Positions 53,401-62,323 are shown, numbered from the stretch's first letter. The stretch is DNA of 64,000 bases from Mucilaginibacter sp. L3T2-6 (GCF_030519355.1 NZ_JAUMKC010000002.1:1-64000); one strand, 5' to 3'. Program-made: numbers and translations. The notes: generated by a model not told the origin, from the letters alone.

Positions 53401-53565
53401 AGGCAGGCGCCTGAGGGGCTTATAATGCCGCCATTGCTTTGACGCTTTTGCAAGGCCGCTGCCTGGGTCAAAATCACTTTTTTAATAATTTTTAGTCCCC
53501 AATTACTTAGCTCAGGCCAGCTATAATGCTACTTTTAACAAATTTTAACATTTAACCTTAACATT

Positions 53566-53600
53566 TTTGTCGCAAAAAATTCCGTATCTGTTTAAGTTTG
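53566..53600 (+). promoter_or_regulatory. Consensus Bacteroidetes promoter of the Bat operon
   Basis: TTTG at 53566-53569, a 23-base spacer, and TAAGTTTG at 53593-53600, an exact match to TAnnTTTG. Transcription should begin near 53606, after the TTG at 53598 but before the ATG at 53625, so the promoter fixes the moxR start at 53625. Confidence 0.65.
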
Positions 53601-53624
53601 CCTACCAAAATTAAAAATCATTTA

Positions 53625-54680
53625 ATGGAAGATATAAATAGTAACAATGGGCATTCTTCTGTGGATGCAGTAACAGGCAGTTCGTTATACTCGGTTGACA
53701 TGAGGGCACTGAACGAGATGATCCAAAAGGAAAGCGCTTTTATCGATATCCTGAAAATGGAGTTGGATAAGGTGATTGTGGGGCAGAAATATATGGTTGA
53801 CCGTTTGTTAATAGGTTTGCTGGCAGATGGTCATATACTATTGGAAGGCGTGCCGGGGTTAGCTAAAACACTCGCCATTAATACTTTGTCGAAAGCGATA
53901 CAGGCAGATTTTAGCCGTATCCAATTTACGCCCGACCTGTTGCCTGCGGATTTATTAGGCACCATGATCTACAACCAGAAGAAGGAAGAGTTTATTGTAC
54001 GTAAAGGCCCTCTGTTCTCTAACTTTATATTGGCGGATGAGATTAACCGCGCCCCGGCAAAGGTCCAGAGCGCATTGCTCGAAGCCATGCAGGAGCGCCA
54101 GGTTACCATTGGCGACAATACTTTCCAGCTTCCCAGCCCTTTCCTGGTTTTGGCGACACAAAATCCGATAGAGCAGGAGGGAACCTATCCGCTGCCCGAA
54201 GCGCAGGTAGACCGTTTTATGCTGAAGGTGGTTATCGGTTATCCAAATAAGGAAGAAGAAAAACGCATCATTCGCTCTAACATCGCCCCGCAGGGAATGA
54301 CCAAACCGAACCCGGTTATCAAGCCTGAAGACATCATCCGGGCACGCAAAGCGGTGAAGGACGTATATATGGACGAAAAGATCGAGCAATATATCGTCGA
54401 CATTGTTTTCGCAACACGTTATCCTGAGCAATATAAACTGGCTAATTATAAAAACCTCATCGGTTTCGGCGCATCGCCAAGGGCCAGTATCAACCTGGCG
54501 CTGGCTGCAAAGGCTTATGCGTTTATAAAACGCAGAGGCTACGTGATTCCCGAAGACGTCCGGGCGATCAGCCACGATGTGTTGCGCCACAGGATAGGTC
54601 TCACCTACGAAGCCGAAGCCGAAAACATGACCTCAGAAAATATTATTACAGGTATTTTAAATGCGGTAGAAGTACCGTAG
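53625..54680 (+). CDS. MoxR-family AAA+ ATPase
   Basis: A 351-residue MoxR ATPase counted from the ATG at 53625. Walker A is LLEGVPGLAKTLAIN, Walker B is NFILADEINRAPAKVQS, sensor 1 is in LVLATQNPIEQEG, with the arginine finger region in YPLPEAQVDRFMLKV. MoxR proteins act as chaperones that load metal or remodel VWA-domain partners, here BatA and BatB. It opens the Bat operon, under the TTTG/TAnnTTTG promoter. A further TTG at 53598 is upstream of the expected transcription start and is rejected. Confidence 0.93.
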   Translation: MEDINSNNGHSSVDAVTGSSLYSVDMRALNEMIQKESAFIDILKMELDKVIVGQKYMVDRLLIGLLADGHILLEGVPGLAKTLAINTLSKAIQADFSRIQFTPDLLPADLLGTMIYNQKKEEFIVRKGPLFSNFILADEINRAPAKVQSALLEAMQERQVTIGDNTFQLPSPFLVLATQNPIEQEGTYPLPEAQVDRFMLKVVIGYPNKEEEKRIIRSNIAPQGMTKPNPVIKPEDIIRARKAVKDVYMDEKIEQYIVDIVFATRYPEQYKLANYKNLIGFGASPRASINLALAAKAYAFIKRRGYVIPEDVRAISHDVLRHRIGLTYEAEAENMTSENIITGILNAVEVP

Positions 54681-54762
54681 GGAATAAGTTGGCAGTTGTC
54701 AGCAGACAATCTGCAGCCGTAGCATAAATTTTTGACTGTTACAATTTAAAGAATTAATTTTC

Positions 54763-54795
54763 AAAGTCTCTCCTTTAGGGGAGATATAGAGGGAC
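54763..54795. repeat. Short CTCC-GGAG repeat in the moxR to DUF58 gap
   Basis: AAGTCTCTCCTTTAGGGGAG followed by ATATAGAGGGA forms a small hairpin and shares its TTTAGAGGG-like end with the 91-bp element at 39600-39690. It lies within an otherwise compact operon, three bases before the next ATG, so the ribosome-binding region of DUF58 is inside it. Confidence 0.5.
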
Positions 54796-54797
54796 AT

Positions 54798-55679
54798 ATG
54801 GCTAAAGACACCAAAGAGCTGTTAAAGAAAGTCCGGAAGATTGAGATAAAGACCCGGGGGCTGAGCAATCACCTATTTTCGGGCGAATATCACTCTGCTT
54901 TCAAGGGGCGCGGTATGGCCTTTAGCGAGGTGCGCGAATATCAGCTGGGTGACGAGATCCGCACTATTGACTGGAATGTTACCGCGCGCTTCAATCACCC
55001 TTACGTAAAGGTGTTTGACGAGGAGCGCGAGTTGACCGTTATGCTGCTGATGGATGTGAGCGGCTCGGGAAATTTCGGCACACAGTCGCAATTGAAGCAG
55101 GAACTGGCTACAGAGCTTTGTGCGGTGCTGGCGTTTTCGGCGATACAGAATAATGATAAAGTAGGGGTGATATTTTTTAGCGATAAGATCGAAAAATTCA
55201 TTCCGCCCAAAAAAGGCAGGAGCCATATCCTGATGATTATCCGCGAACTGATTGATTTTACGCCGGATAATAAAGGCACAGATGTCGCCGGCGCACTGAA
55301 ATATTTTACAAGCGTTATCAAAAAGAAATGCACTGCATTCATCATTTCTGATTTTATGAGCCCGGCTTTTGAAAATGAACTTAAAATCGCAAACAAGAAG
55401 CATGATATCATCGCGCTGCGCCTTTACGATAAGCACGAGGAGGAGTTCCCCGACCTTGGCCTTATCCCTGTAAAGGACGAAGAGACTGGTATGGTTACCT
55501 GGGTAAATACCAGCGATAAAAGCATTCGCAATGCCTTTAAAGCGAACGCTATAAACCGTAATGCAGCATTGAAAGATGTGTTTAGCCGCACGGGGGTGGA
55601 TACCGGGGATATCGGCACACATCAGTCCTATGTTAAACCTTTAATGACATTATTTAAAAAACGGGGAAAGAAGAGATAA
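54798..55679 (+). CDS. DUF58 domain protein (VWA-like)
   Basis: A 293-residue protein of the DUF58 family. The fold is VWA-like with the MIDAS start LLMDVSGSGNFGTQ and the family motif GDEIRTIDWNVTARF. Typically it pairs with a MoxR ATPase. It is cytosolic with no membrane helix. It lies 117 bases after moxR, longer than other gaps in this operon because of a repeat, and its stop overlaps the start of the next gene by one base. Confidence 0.92.
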   Translation: MAKDTKELLKKVRKIEIKTRGLSNHLFSGEYHSAFKGRGMAFSEVREYQLGDEIRTIDWNVTARFNHPYVKVFDEERELTVMLLMDVSGSGNFGTQSQLKQELATELCAVLAFSAIQNNDKVGVIFFSDKIEKFIPPKKGRSHILMIIRELIDFTPDNKGTDVAGALKYFTSVIKKKCTAFIISDFMSPAFENELKIANKKHDIIALRLYDKHEEEFPDLGLIPVKDEETGMVTWVNTSDKSIRNAFKANAINRNAALKDVFSRTGVDTGDIGTHQSYVKPLMTLFKKRGKKR

Positions 55680-56656
55680 TGAAGAGTAATCGTTTTTATA
55701 ATTTCCTGGTTTTTATACTTCTGCTAAGCGGATCCACTATCAATGCATCCGCCCAAAATATAACCGCCGATGCCAAACTGGACAGCCTGACCATCCGCAT
55801 AGGCGACCAAACCAAGCTGCGCCTGATTGTTCATCAGCCCGCTAAGGAAAAAGTTAACTTCCCGAACCTGGCCGATACCATCAGCGGCAAGGTGCCGATT
55901 GTGAGCAGCCGGATGGATACCATTGTTGAAAAGGACAATAAAGGCCGGATCACAGTAATAAAAAGTTATACAATTACTTCGTTCGACCAGGGAACTTATA
56001 CTATACCATCTTATAATATTGGCTCATCAGCGGGCGTGCTTACTACGCCTCAATTAACGCTGATGGTACAAACCGTAAAAGTAGATACCACCAAGGCAAT
56101 TTACGACATCAAACAACCCATAGCGGTTAGTTATACTTTTTTTGACTGGTTAAAGGATCACAAATGGTGGATATTGCTTGGGCTGGTTGTTATCGGAGGT
56201 GGCATTTACCTGTACCTTTATTTAAAGAAACGGCCCAAAGCGACAGATGAGGTTAAAGTAATTGAACCAGCCGTGCCGGCACATGTTATAGCCCTCACCA
56301 AACTACAGCAATTGCGCGAACGCAAGCTTTGGCAGCAAGAAGCCGTAAAGGAATACTACAGTGAGCTAACTGACATTTTGCGCGAGTATCTGGAAAGACG
56401 CTACGACATAAAAACCCATGAGCGGACTACTGAGGAAATTATCGCGTCGTTAAAACACATGGCTATCTCCAACGAGTACCGGATTAAGCTGAATGAGGTT
56501 TTAACATTGGCAGATCTGGTGAAGTTTGCCAAAGCTAAACCACTGCCGGTCGATAATGAGCTGAGCATGGAAAACGCCATTGCCTTTGTGCATAAAACGC
56601 AGGAGACGGCGCAATTGCAGCCGCAGGCGGCGGAAGGAGGTGCGGAGCATGTTTAA
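55679..56656 (+). CDS. BatD-like membrane protein of the Bat operon
   Basis: A 325-residue protein with a signal peptide (RFYNFLVFILLLSGSTINA), an extracytoplasmic Ig-like region of about 120 residues, one membrane helix (WWILLGLVVIGGGIYLYLYL, about 165-185) and a cytosolic helical tail (YYSELTDILREYLERRYDIK, then THERTTEEIIASL). The order of parts is the same as in full BatD (59548-61359) but with a single sandwich domain, so it looks like a shorter relative. The role is likely in the same envelope complex. It overlaps the batA start by 8 bases. Confidence 0.8.
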   Translation: MKSNRFYNFLVFILLLSGSTINASAQNITADAKLDSLTIRIGDQTKLRLIVHQPAKEKVNFPNLADTISGKVPIVSSRMDTIVEKDNKGRITVIKSYTITSFDQGTYTIPSYNIGSSAGVLTTPQLTLMVQTVKVDTTKAIYDIKQPIAVSYTFFDWLKDHKWWILLGLVVIGGGIYLYLYLKKRPKATDEVKVIEPAVPAHVIALTKLQQLRERKLWQQEAVKEYYSELTDILREYLERRYDIKTHERTTEEIIASLKHMAISNEYRIKLNEVLTLADLVKFAKAKPLPVDNELSMENAIAFVHKTQETAQLQPQAAEGGAEHV

Positions 56657-57647
56657 AGGAATTGAATTTGCGCACCCGGGTTTTTTCTGGCTGTTTGTAC
56701 TCATCCCGGTGATTGCCGGCTGGTACATCTGGCGCGAAAGAAAGCTGTATGGTTATTTGTCGCTATCGGCGGTAAAAGGGTTTGCCGTACCGAAAAAAAG
56801 TTTGTTGCCGGTGTTTCGCCATTCGGGTATTGTATTACGCTGCCTGGCGTTGTCTGCATTAATAGTCGCCATTGCCCGCCCGCAATCGTCGTTAAGCTGG
56901 CAGAATAGCACGACCGAAGGTATCGATATTGTAATTGCCTCGGATATATCGGGCAGTATGCTGGCCGAGGATTTTACGCCCAACCGTATGGAGGCGGGTA
57001 AGAATATCGCTATAGACTTTATAAAGAACCGTCCCAATGACCGTATTGGCCTGGTGATTTTCAGCGGCGAAAGCTTTACACAGTGCCCGCTTACCATTGA
57101 CCATGATGTTTTGATCAATCTGTTTAAAGACATTAAAAATGGCATGATCGACGATGGTACCGCTATAGGCATGGGTTTGGCTACTGCCGTTAACCGTTTG
57201 AAGGAGAGCGATGCCAAGAGTAAAGTAATTATATTACTTACCGACGGCTCAAACAACACCGGCTCCATACCGCCGATAACCGCTGCCGAGATAGCCAAAC
57301 AGTTTGGCATCAGGGTTTACACCGTGGGTTTGGGAACACGCGGAATGGCGCCATATCCGGTTCAAACACCGATGGGCATACAATATCAGCGGGTCCCGGT
57401 AGATGTTGATGAAGGTACGCTGACTAAAATTGCTGAAACCACCGGCGGGAAGTACTTTCGGGCTACCAACAACCAAACGCTGAAAAATATTTACGAGCAG
57501 ATAGACAAACTGGAAAAAGCTAAAATTGATGTAACCCAGTATCATAAAAAAACGGAATTGTTTTTCCCGTTTGCATTGATTGCCCTGGGATTTTTATTAC
57601 TGGAATTTGTATTGAAAAATACAGTGTTTAAGGGGGCTTTAACATAA
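56649..57647 (+). CDS. batA: BatA, VWA-domain membrane protein
   Basis: A 332-residue protein counted from the ATG at 56649, with N-terminal membrane helices (FFWLFVLIPVIAGWYIWR and HSGIVLRCLALSALIVAIA), a VWA domain with the MIDAS motif IASDISGSMLAEDF and a C-terminal helix (FPFALIALGFLLLEFVL). The MIDAS Asp-x-Ser-x-Ser and the later TDGSNNTGS are intact. BatA works with BatB to E in the cell envelope and has been linked to oxidative-stress or aerotolerance traits in Bacteroides and other genera. The frame is open further upstream inside the previous gene, but the ATG at 56649 fits the conserved opening. Confidence 0.93.
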   Translation: MFKGIEFAHPGFFWLFVLIPVIAGWYIWRERKLYGYLSLSAVKGFAVPKKSLLPVFRHSGIVLRCLALSALIVAIARPQSSLSWQNSTTEGIDIVIASDISGSMLAEDFTPNRMEAGKNIAIDFIKNRPNDRIGLVIFSGESFTQCPLTIDHDVLINLFKDIKNGMIDDGTAIGMGLATAVNRLKESDAKSKVIILLTDGSNNTGSIPPITAAEIAKQFGIRVYTVGLGTRGMAPYPVQTPMGIQYQRVPVDVDEGTLTKIAETTGGKYFRATNNQTLKNIYEQIDKLEKAKIDVTQYHKKTELFFPFALIALGFLLLEFVLKNTVFKGALT

Positions 57648-57648
57648 T

Positions 57649-58689
57649 ATGCTACGTTTTGCACATACAGAATATTTATGGGGATTGCTTTTAATCCCGG
57701 CGTTCATCCTGCTCTTTATCGTAGTAAGCAGATGGAAGACAAAGGCTGTAAAGTCGCTTGGAGACAGGGGCGTAGTGAACCAGATGATACCGGATGTATC
57801 GTTTTCGCGTCCCTGGCTTAAGTTTATCTTATTTACTATTGCGTTTGGGTTGCTTGTTATCGGCGCTGCTGACCCGCAACTTGGATCGCGCATGGAGGAG
57901 GAAAAACGCAAAAGTGCCGACTTAATGATACTGCTTGACGTATCGAACAGTATGCTTTCGCAGGATTTAGCGCCAAACCGTTTGGAAAGCGCCAAGCGTG
58001 CGTTGGCCCAGCTGATCGATAACCTGCATGGCGACCGTATTGGCCTGATAGTTTTTGCCGGTGATGCTTACGTGCAGATGCCCGTAACCACAGATTATTC
58101 GGCGGCTAAGCTGTTTTTAAATACCATCAACACCAATATGGTGCCTACACAAGGTACGGCAATCGGCGCGGCGATAGATTTGGGCATAAAGTCGTTTGAT
58201 TTTAAGAATGGCACCGGCAAGGCTATGATCATTATTACAGATGGTGAAAACCACGAGGACGATGCCGTTGCCGCAGCTAAAGATGCCGCAGATAAAGATG
58301 TCAGCGTGCATGTGATCGGTGTTGGTTCGCCGGGTGGGGCGCCCATTCCAATTTATCAAAACGGAAAACAAGTTGGCTTTCACACAGATAGCGCCGGCCA
58401 CACCATCATGAGTAAGCTGGACGAGAACATGGGTAAGGAAATTGCCGCAGCCGGCAACGGCGCTTATGTGCGTGCCACCAATGCCAACAGCGGGCTGGGC
58501 ATTGTAATGTCGCAGATAGATAAGATCCAGCGTAAAACCGTTGACACCAAAAGCTTTAAGGACTTTGAGGACAGGTTCCAGTTTCTACTCGCAATAGCAT
58601 TTTTACTGCTGGTGATAGAGTTTTTTATATCGAACCGCAAGAGCCAGCGTTTAAGTAATTTGAAATTATTTGAGGTGAAGAAGATATGA
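57649..58689 (+). CDS. batB: BatB, VWA-domain membrane protein
   Basis: A 346-residue partner of BatA with the same layout: two N-terminal helices (LLLIPAFILLFIVVSRW and FILFTIAFGLLVIGAAD), a VWA domain with intact MIDAS (LMILLDVSNSMLSQDL, TDGENHEDDA) and a C-terminal helix (FLLAIAFLLLVIEFFI). It starts one base after the batA stop and overlaps batC by four. The near-duplication of batA and batB suggests an old tandem copy that came to form a pair. Confidence 0.93.
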   Translation: MLRFAHTEYLWGLLLIPAFILLFIVVSRWKTKAVKSLGDRGVVNQMIPDVSFSRPWLKFILFTIAFGLLVIGAADPQLGSRMEEEKRKSADLMILLDVSNSMLSQDLAPNRLESAKRALAQLIDNLHGDRIGLIVFAGDAYVQMPVTTDYSAAKLFLNTINTNMVPTQGTAIGAAIDLGIKSFDFKNGTGKAMIIITDGENHEDDAVAAAKDAADKDVSVHVIGVGSPGGAPIPIYQNGKQVGFHTDSAGHTIMSKLDENMGKEIAAAGNGAYVRATNANSGLGIVMSQIDKIQRKTVDTKSFKDFEDRFQFLLAIAFLLLVIEFFISNRKSQRLSNLKLFEVKKI

Positions 58690-59441
58690 GGCAGCTGATT
58701 ATTTGCTTATTATTTTTGATACAGGCTTCGTTGCTGATGGCGCAGGAGGATAAAAACCTGGTGCATAAAGGCAACCAGCTTTATGAGCAAAAAAAATATA
58801 CCGAAGCCGAGGCGAAATACCGTAAGGCGGCCCGACTGAATAAAAACTCGCCGGGCAGTTTTAACCTCGGCGATGCGCTATATAAGCAAAAGAAATTTGA
58901 AGAAGCCGGGCAGCAGTTTAACCAGCTGGCAACTTCGGGCGATAAAAAAATGGCGGCGCAGGCTTACCATAACCTGGGTAATTCGTACCTGGAAAACAAA
59001 AAACTGGAGGAGAGTATAGAAGCTTATAAAAAGGCTTTACTAAACAACCCGAAAGATGACCAGACCCGCTATAACCTTGCATATGCCCAGGAAAAGCTGA
59101 AAGAGCAGCAAAAGCAGAACAAGGACAACAAAAACAATAAGGATAAAAAGAACAATAAAGACGATAAGAAGGATAACAAGGACGACAAGAAGAACGACAA
59201 AAACAAGGATAACAAGAACCAGGATAAAAACCAGGACAAGAAGGACGATAAAAAAGATCAGAACAAAAACGGACAGGACAAAAAGGACAATAAAGACCAA
59301 CAACAACAGCCAAACAAAATATCAAAAGAAGATGCCCAACGTATGCTCGACGCTCTGAACAATGACGAAAAGCAGACCCAGGATAAACTAAAAAATAAGA
59401 AACTAAAAGGTGCAAGAATGCACATAGAGAAGGATTGGTAG
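58686..59441 (+). CDS. batC: BatC, TPR protein with Lys/Asp/Asn-rich tail
   Basis: A 251-residue protein with a signal peptide (IICLLFLIQASLLMA), three TPR repeats (from LVHKGNQLYEQKKYTEAEAK to NLGNSYLENKKLEESIEAYK) and a tail of about 70 residues made almost only of Lys, Asp, Asn and Gln (about residues 145-215). The tail is followed by a short conserved segment (KISKEDAQRMLDALNNDEK) that is typical of BatC. The low-complexity part should be disordered and might vary in length between strains. It overlaps the end of batB by four bases (ATGA). Confidence 0.92.
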   Translation: MRQLIICLLFLIQASLLMAQEDKNLVHKGNQLYEQKKYTEAEAKYRKAARLNKNSPGSFNLGDALYKQKKFEEAGQQFNQLATSGDKKMAAQAYHNLGNSYLENKKLEESIEAYKKALLNNPKDDQTRYNLAYAQEKLKEQQKQNKDNKNNKDKKNNKDDKKDNKDDKKNDKNKDNKNQDKNQDKKDDKKDQNKNGQDKKDNKDQQQQPNKISKEDAQRMLDALNNDEKQTQDKLKNKKLKGARMHIEKDW

Positions 59442-59500
59442 GTGTTGGTTGGAAAAGTTGTAAGCGTTGCAGTGATTTTAAAGGTTAGGCTCCAATCTGT

Positions 59501-59540
59501 CACTTCTGCAACTTCTGCAACTACTATAACCTCTGCAACT
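59501..59540. repeat. Imperfect nonamer tandem repeat before batD
   Basis: Four 9-base units of the form AACTTCTGC (one diverged to AACTACTAT) run from 59501 to 59540 in the 106-base gap between batC and batD. They are close to the batD start and might affect its translation or vary in copy number. Confidence 0.5.
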
Positions 59541-59547
59541 AAAAATA

Positions 59548-61359
59548 ATGAAACCCAAGTACTCCATATTGATTTTATTACTGTTTTGGACAGGCGCCCT
59601 GCTGGCCCAGGAGGTGAAGTTTACTGCCCAGGCAAGCAAAACCACGGTAGGTACAGGCGAACAGTTCCAGGTTGACTTTACGGTGAATGGCAATGCAAGC
59701 GATTTTAATCCGCCGGCATTCAGCGCCTTTCAGGTATTGTCCGGACCTAACCAGTCGACCAGCATGGAGTCGATTAATGGCAATACAACCGTTACGGCCT
59801 CTCTAAGTTATATTTTAATGGCGGTGAAGGAGGGCGAGTTTACAATAGGCCCTGCTACCTGTGTGGTAAATGGGAAAAAATATACCACCGGCAGCCTGAA
59901 AATTAAGGTGGTTAAGGGAAGACCGGTGCCCCAGGGCGCTGCTCAGCAAGCTGGAAGCGAGGGGACAATCGAGACGGCATCGGGTGATATCGCCAAAAAT
60001 ATATTCTTAAAAGCGGTGGTTGATAAGACAGATGTTTACCAGGGTCAGCAACTCACTGTAAACTTCAGACTGTACACCCGCATTGGCATTGATGACAGCC
60101 GGGTAGATAAGGTGCCTGATTTAACCGGGTTTTGGAATGAGGATATTAACAAGCCCCAGCAGCAACAGCAGGTGCAGTGGAAGGTGGAGACCTACAAGGG
60201 CCAGAAATATAATACTGCCGACATCAAGCAGACCATCCTGTTTCCCGAACACAGTGGTAACATTACTATCGATCCCTTCCAGATGACCTTTTTGGTGCGG
60301 CAGCCGGTGCAATCGCGCGATATCATGGACCAGTTTTTCGGCGGCTCATTTAAGCAGGTAAAGTATGTGGCTAAGAGCACCCCTGTCGTTATTCATGTAA
60401 AACCCTTGCCGGAAACAGGCAAGCCGGACAGCTTTACCGGTGCGGTAGGCACTTTCAACATAGAAACATCTGTAGACAGAAAAGAACTTAAGGCTAACGA
60501 GACCTTGAATTATAAGGTGAGGATTACGGGTGCAGGGAATATCAAATTATTGAATACAATTAACGTGAATTTTCCGGCTGATTTTGAGAAATACGACCCC
60601 AAAATTACCGATTCCACCACCGAAAGGCTGAGTGGCGTTTCGGGCAGCCGCTTTTATAATTACCTGCTGATACCGCGCCACGAAGGGGAATACACCATCG
60701 ATCCGGTAAAATTCTCCTACTTTAATCCGGCTACTAACCGGTATTATACAGTTGCATCCAAAGCATTCAAAATTAAGGTGAATAAAGGTGTAGCTGAAAG
60801 TAACGTTACTGCGCTTGCAGGCGAGAATAAGCAGGATATTAAAATGCTGGATAAGGATATCCGTTATATAAAAACTAATGACACGGGTCTTGCTAAAAAC
60901 GGCGACGGTTTTTTTGGTTCTATACCGTTTTACCTGCTGCTGTTACTGGGGCCGGTTGCATGTATTGCAGCGTTTAATTACCGCAACCGGATGATGAAGT
61001 TTAATAGCGATATCGTAGCCGTAAAAAATAGGCGTGCAAGTAGAATAGCCGCCAAACACATGGCCAACGCGCAAAAACAGTTACAGGCTAATAACACTGC
61101 CTTATTTTACGAAGACGTGTTTAAAGGAATGTATGGCTATTTAAGCGATAAGCTGAACATCCCCTATGCCAACCTTAACAGGGAGAACATCGCCACAACA
61201 TTAAATGCAAGGTTGCCAGATGAAGTCCTGGTAAACCGGGTGTTGGAAACGCTGGACCTATGCGAGATGGCCCGTTTTGCACCGGTAACGCATATTACCA
61301 AAGAGGAAGTGTTTGAAAAGGCTAAAGGGATCATCAGCGATATTGAAAATAAAATTTAA
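59548..61359 (+). CDS. batD: BatD, oxygen-tolerance family membrane protein
   Basis: A 603-residue BatD protein. A signal peptide (YSILILLLFWTGALLAQEV) is followed by several Ig-like beta-sandwich domains (residues about 20-420), a membrane helix (IPFYLLLLLGPVACIAAFNY) and a cytosolic helical domain (from about residue 485). The opening VKFTAQASKTTVGTGEQFQV and the QTILFPEHSGNITIDPFQM segment are typical for the family. Most of the protein would be periplasmic. It overlaps no gene, and batE follows after 4 bases. It probably forms an envelope complex with BatA, BatB, BatC and BatE. Confidence 0.93.
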   Translation: MKPKYSILILLLFWTGALLAQEVKFTAQASKTTVGTGEQFQVDFTVNGNASDFNPPAFSAFQVLSGPNQSTSMESINGNTTVTASLSYILMAVKEGEFTIGPATCVVNGKKYTTGSLKIKVVKGRPVPQGAAQQAGSEGTIETASGDIAKNIFLKAVVDKTDVYQGQQLTVNFRLYTRIGIDDSRVDKVPDLTGFWNEDINKPQQQQQVQWKVETYKGQKYNTADIKQTILFPEHSGNITIDPFQMTFLVRQPVQSRDIMDQFFGGSFKQVKYVAKSTPVVIHVKPLPETGKPDSFTGAVGTFNIETSVDRKELKANETLNYKVRITGAGNIKLLNTINVNFPADFEKYDPKITDSTTERLSGVSGSRFYNYLLIPRHEGEYTIDPVKFSYFNPATNRYYTVASKAFKIKVNKGVAESNVTALAGENKQDIKMLDKDIRYIKTNDTGLAKNGDGFFGSIPFYLLLLLGPVACIAAFNYRNRMMKFNSDIVAVKNRRASRIAAKHMANAQKQLQANNTALFYEDVFKGMYGYLSDKLNIPYANLNRENIATTLNARLPDEVLVNRVLETLDLCEMARFAPVTHITKEEVFEKAKGIISDIENKI

Positions 61360-61363
61360 TACG

Positions 61364-62122
61364 ATGAAGAGGATATTGTACATATTATTGGCTGTTGTTA
61401 TCCCTTCGCTGTCATTCGGCGCCGACCAGGTACAGGCGCTTTTTGCTGCTGGTAATGCCAGCTATAATAAAGGGCAGTACAAGGAAGCACTGGACAGCTA
61501 TAAAAAAGTTGTTGATGAAGGCTATGAATCTGCATCATTGTATTTTAACATGGGCAATGCCAGCTATAAAAACGGCGACATACCTTCGGCCTTGCTTTAT
61601 TACGGCAAGGCGCACAAGCTTTCGCCCGGCGATGAGGATATCAATTTCAATATCAAATACGTCAATCTTAAAACCACAGATAAAATAGACGAGGCCCCTG
61701 AGTTTTTTATCACCAGGTGGTGGCGCGATTTTATCCTGGCAATATCAGCAAATGCGCTGGGTTGGATCAGCGTTCTGTTGGTGCTGGGCGGTTCAGGCTT
61801 GCTGATTTGGTATTTCTTTACTACGTCGGTTTCTATAAAGAAAACATCCTTCTATGCAGCGATGTCATCCTTCATCCTTGGATTAATTGCCATATTTATG
61901 GCTGGTATGCAAGTGAGTTATTTTAGTAATCACCGGGAGGCCATAGTTTTCAGCAGTACGGTTAATGTCAACAGCGGCCCGGTTGAAAAGGCCAAAACCT
62001 TGTTTGTTATCCACGAAGGCACCAGGCTTGATATTTTGGATGAGAGCAACGACTGGATTAAAATAAAGCTTGCCAATGGTAGCGAGGGTTGGGTAAAGGC
62101 AACCGATGTGAAGGAGATATAG
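61364..62122 (+). CDS. batE: BatE, TPR and SH3-like membrane protein
   Basis: A 252-residue protein counted from the ATG at 61364. A signal peptide (RILYILLAVVIPSLSFGAD) is followed by two or three TPR repeats (GNASYNKGQYKEALDSYKKV; NASYKNGDIPSALLYYGKAH), two membrane helices (ISVLLVLGGSGLLIWYFFTT and AAMSSFILGLIAIFMAGM) and a C-terminal SH3-like domain (RLDILDESNDWIKIKLANGS). This is the standard BatE form. A further Met at 61313 would overlap batD and bury the signal. It closes the operon. Confidence 0.92.
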   Translation: MKRILYILLAVVIPSLSFGADQVQALFAAGNASYNKGQYKEALDSYKKVVDEGYESASLYFNMGNASYKNGDIPSALLYYGKAHKLSPGDEDINFNIKYVNLKTTDKIDEAPEFFITRWWRDFILAISANALGWISVLLVLGGSGLLIWYFFTTSVSIKKTSFYAAMSSFILGLIAIFMAGMQVSYFSNHREAIVFSSTVNVNSGPVEKAKTLFVIHEGTRLDILDESNDWIKIKLANGSEGWVKATDVKEI

Positions 62123-62143
62123 AAAAATAGCATTTCTATGGCA

Positions 62144-62162
62144 GGGCGTATTCTATACGCCC
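62144..62162. terminator. GGGCGTAT hairpin after batE
   Basis: GGGCGTAT and ATACGCCC form a perfect 8-bp stem around a 3-base loop, 21 bases after the batE stop. No T tract follows, so it may be a dispersed GGGCGTAT-type repeat rather than a true terminator; the position fits the end of the operon. Confidence 0.45.
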
Positions 62163-62267
62163 ACGAGGGTCGCCATTTATGGTAAGTAATCGCTTTGTTA
62201 AGGCGTATGCAACGCACCTTAGCACCCGTTTCCACCCGGCGCTTTAATAAGCAGCCAGGATAATAAC

Positions 62268-62323
62268 GTTTACCTTTTACCTTTAACCTTAAACCTTTCG
62301 CCTTTTACCTTTCAGCTTTCACC
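62268..62323. repeat. Heptanucleotide tandem repeat TTTTACC
   Basis: Eight successive 7-base units of the form TTTTACC (GTTTACC, TTTTACC, TTTAACC, TTAAACC, TTTCGCC, TTTTACC, TTTCAGC, TTTCACC) end 25 bases before the start of the transporter gene. The period is exact while the units differ by one or two bases. Confidence 0.7.

Noticed and set aside
53341-53470. A tRNA or structured RNA in the gap before moxR
   Set aside because: Hairpins are present but no cloverleaf, T-loop sequence or CCA end could be found.
53955-54590. 211-codon minus-strand frame opposite moxR
   Set aside because: It lies fully within a clear MoxR gene and has no recognisable domain or plausible composition.
54873-55622. 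249-codon minus-strand frame opposite the DUF58 gene
   Set aside because: A shadow of a conserved gene, with His/Cys-rich unlikely composition.
58918-59415. Long minus-strand frames opposite batC
   Set aside because: They mirror the low-complexity Lys/Asp/Asn tail and show only biased Val/Leu/Phe or Cys/Tyr/Pro composition.
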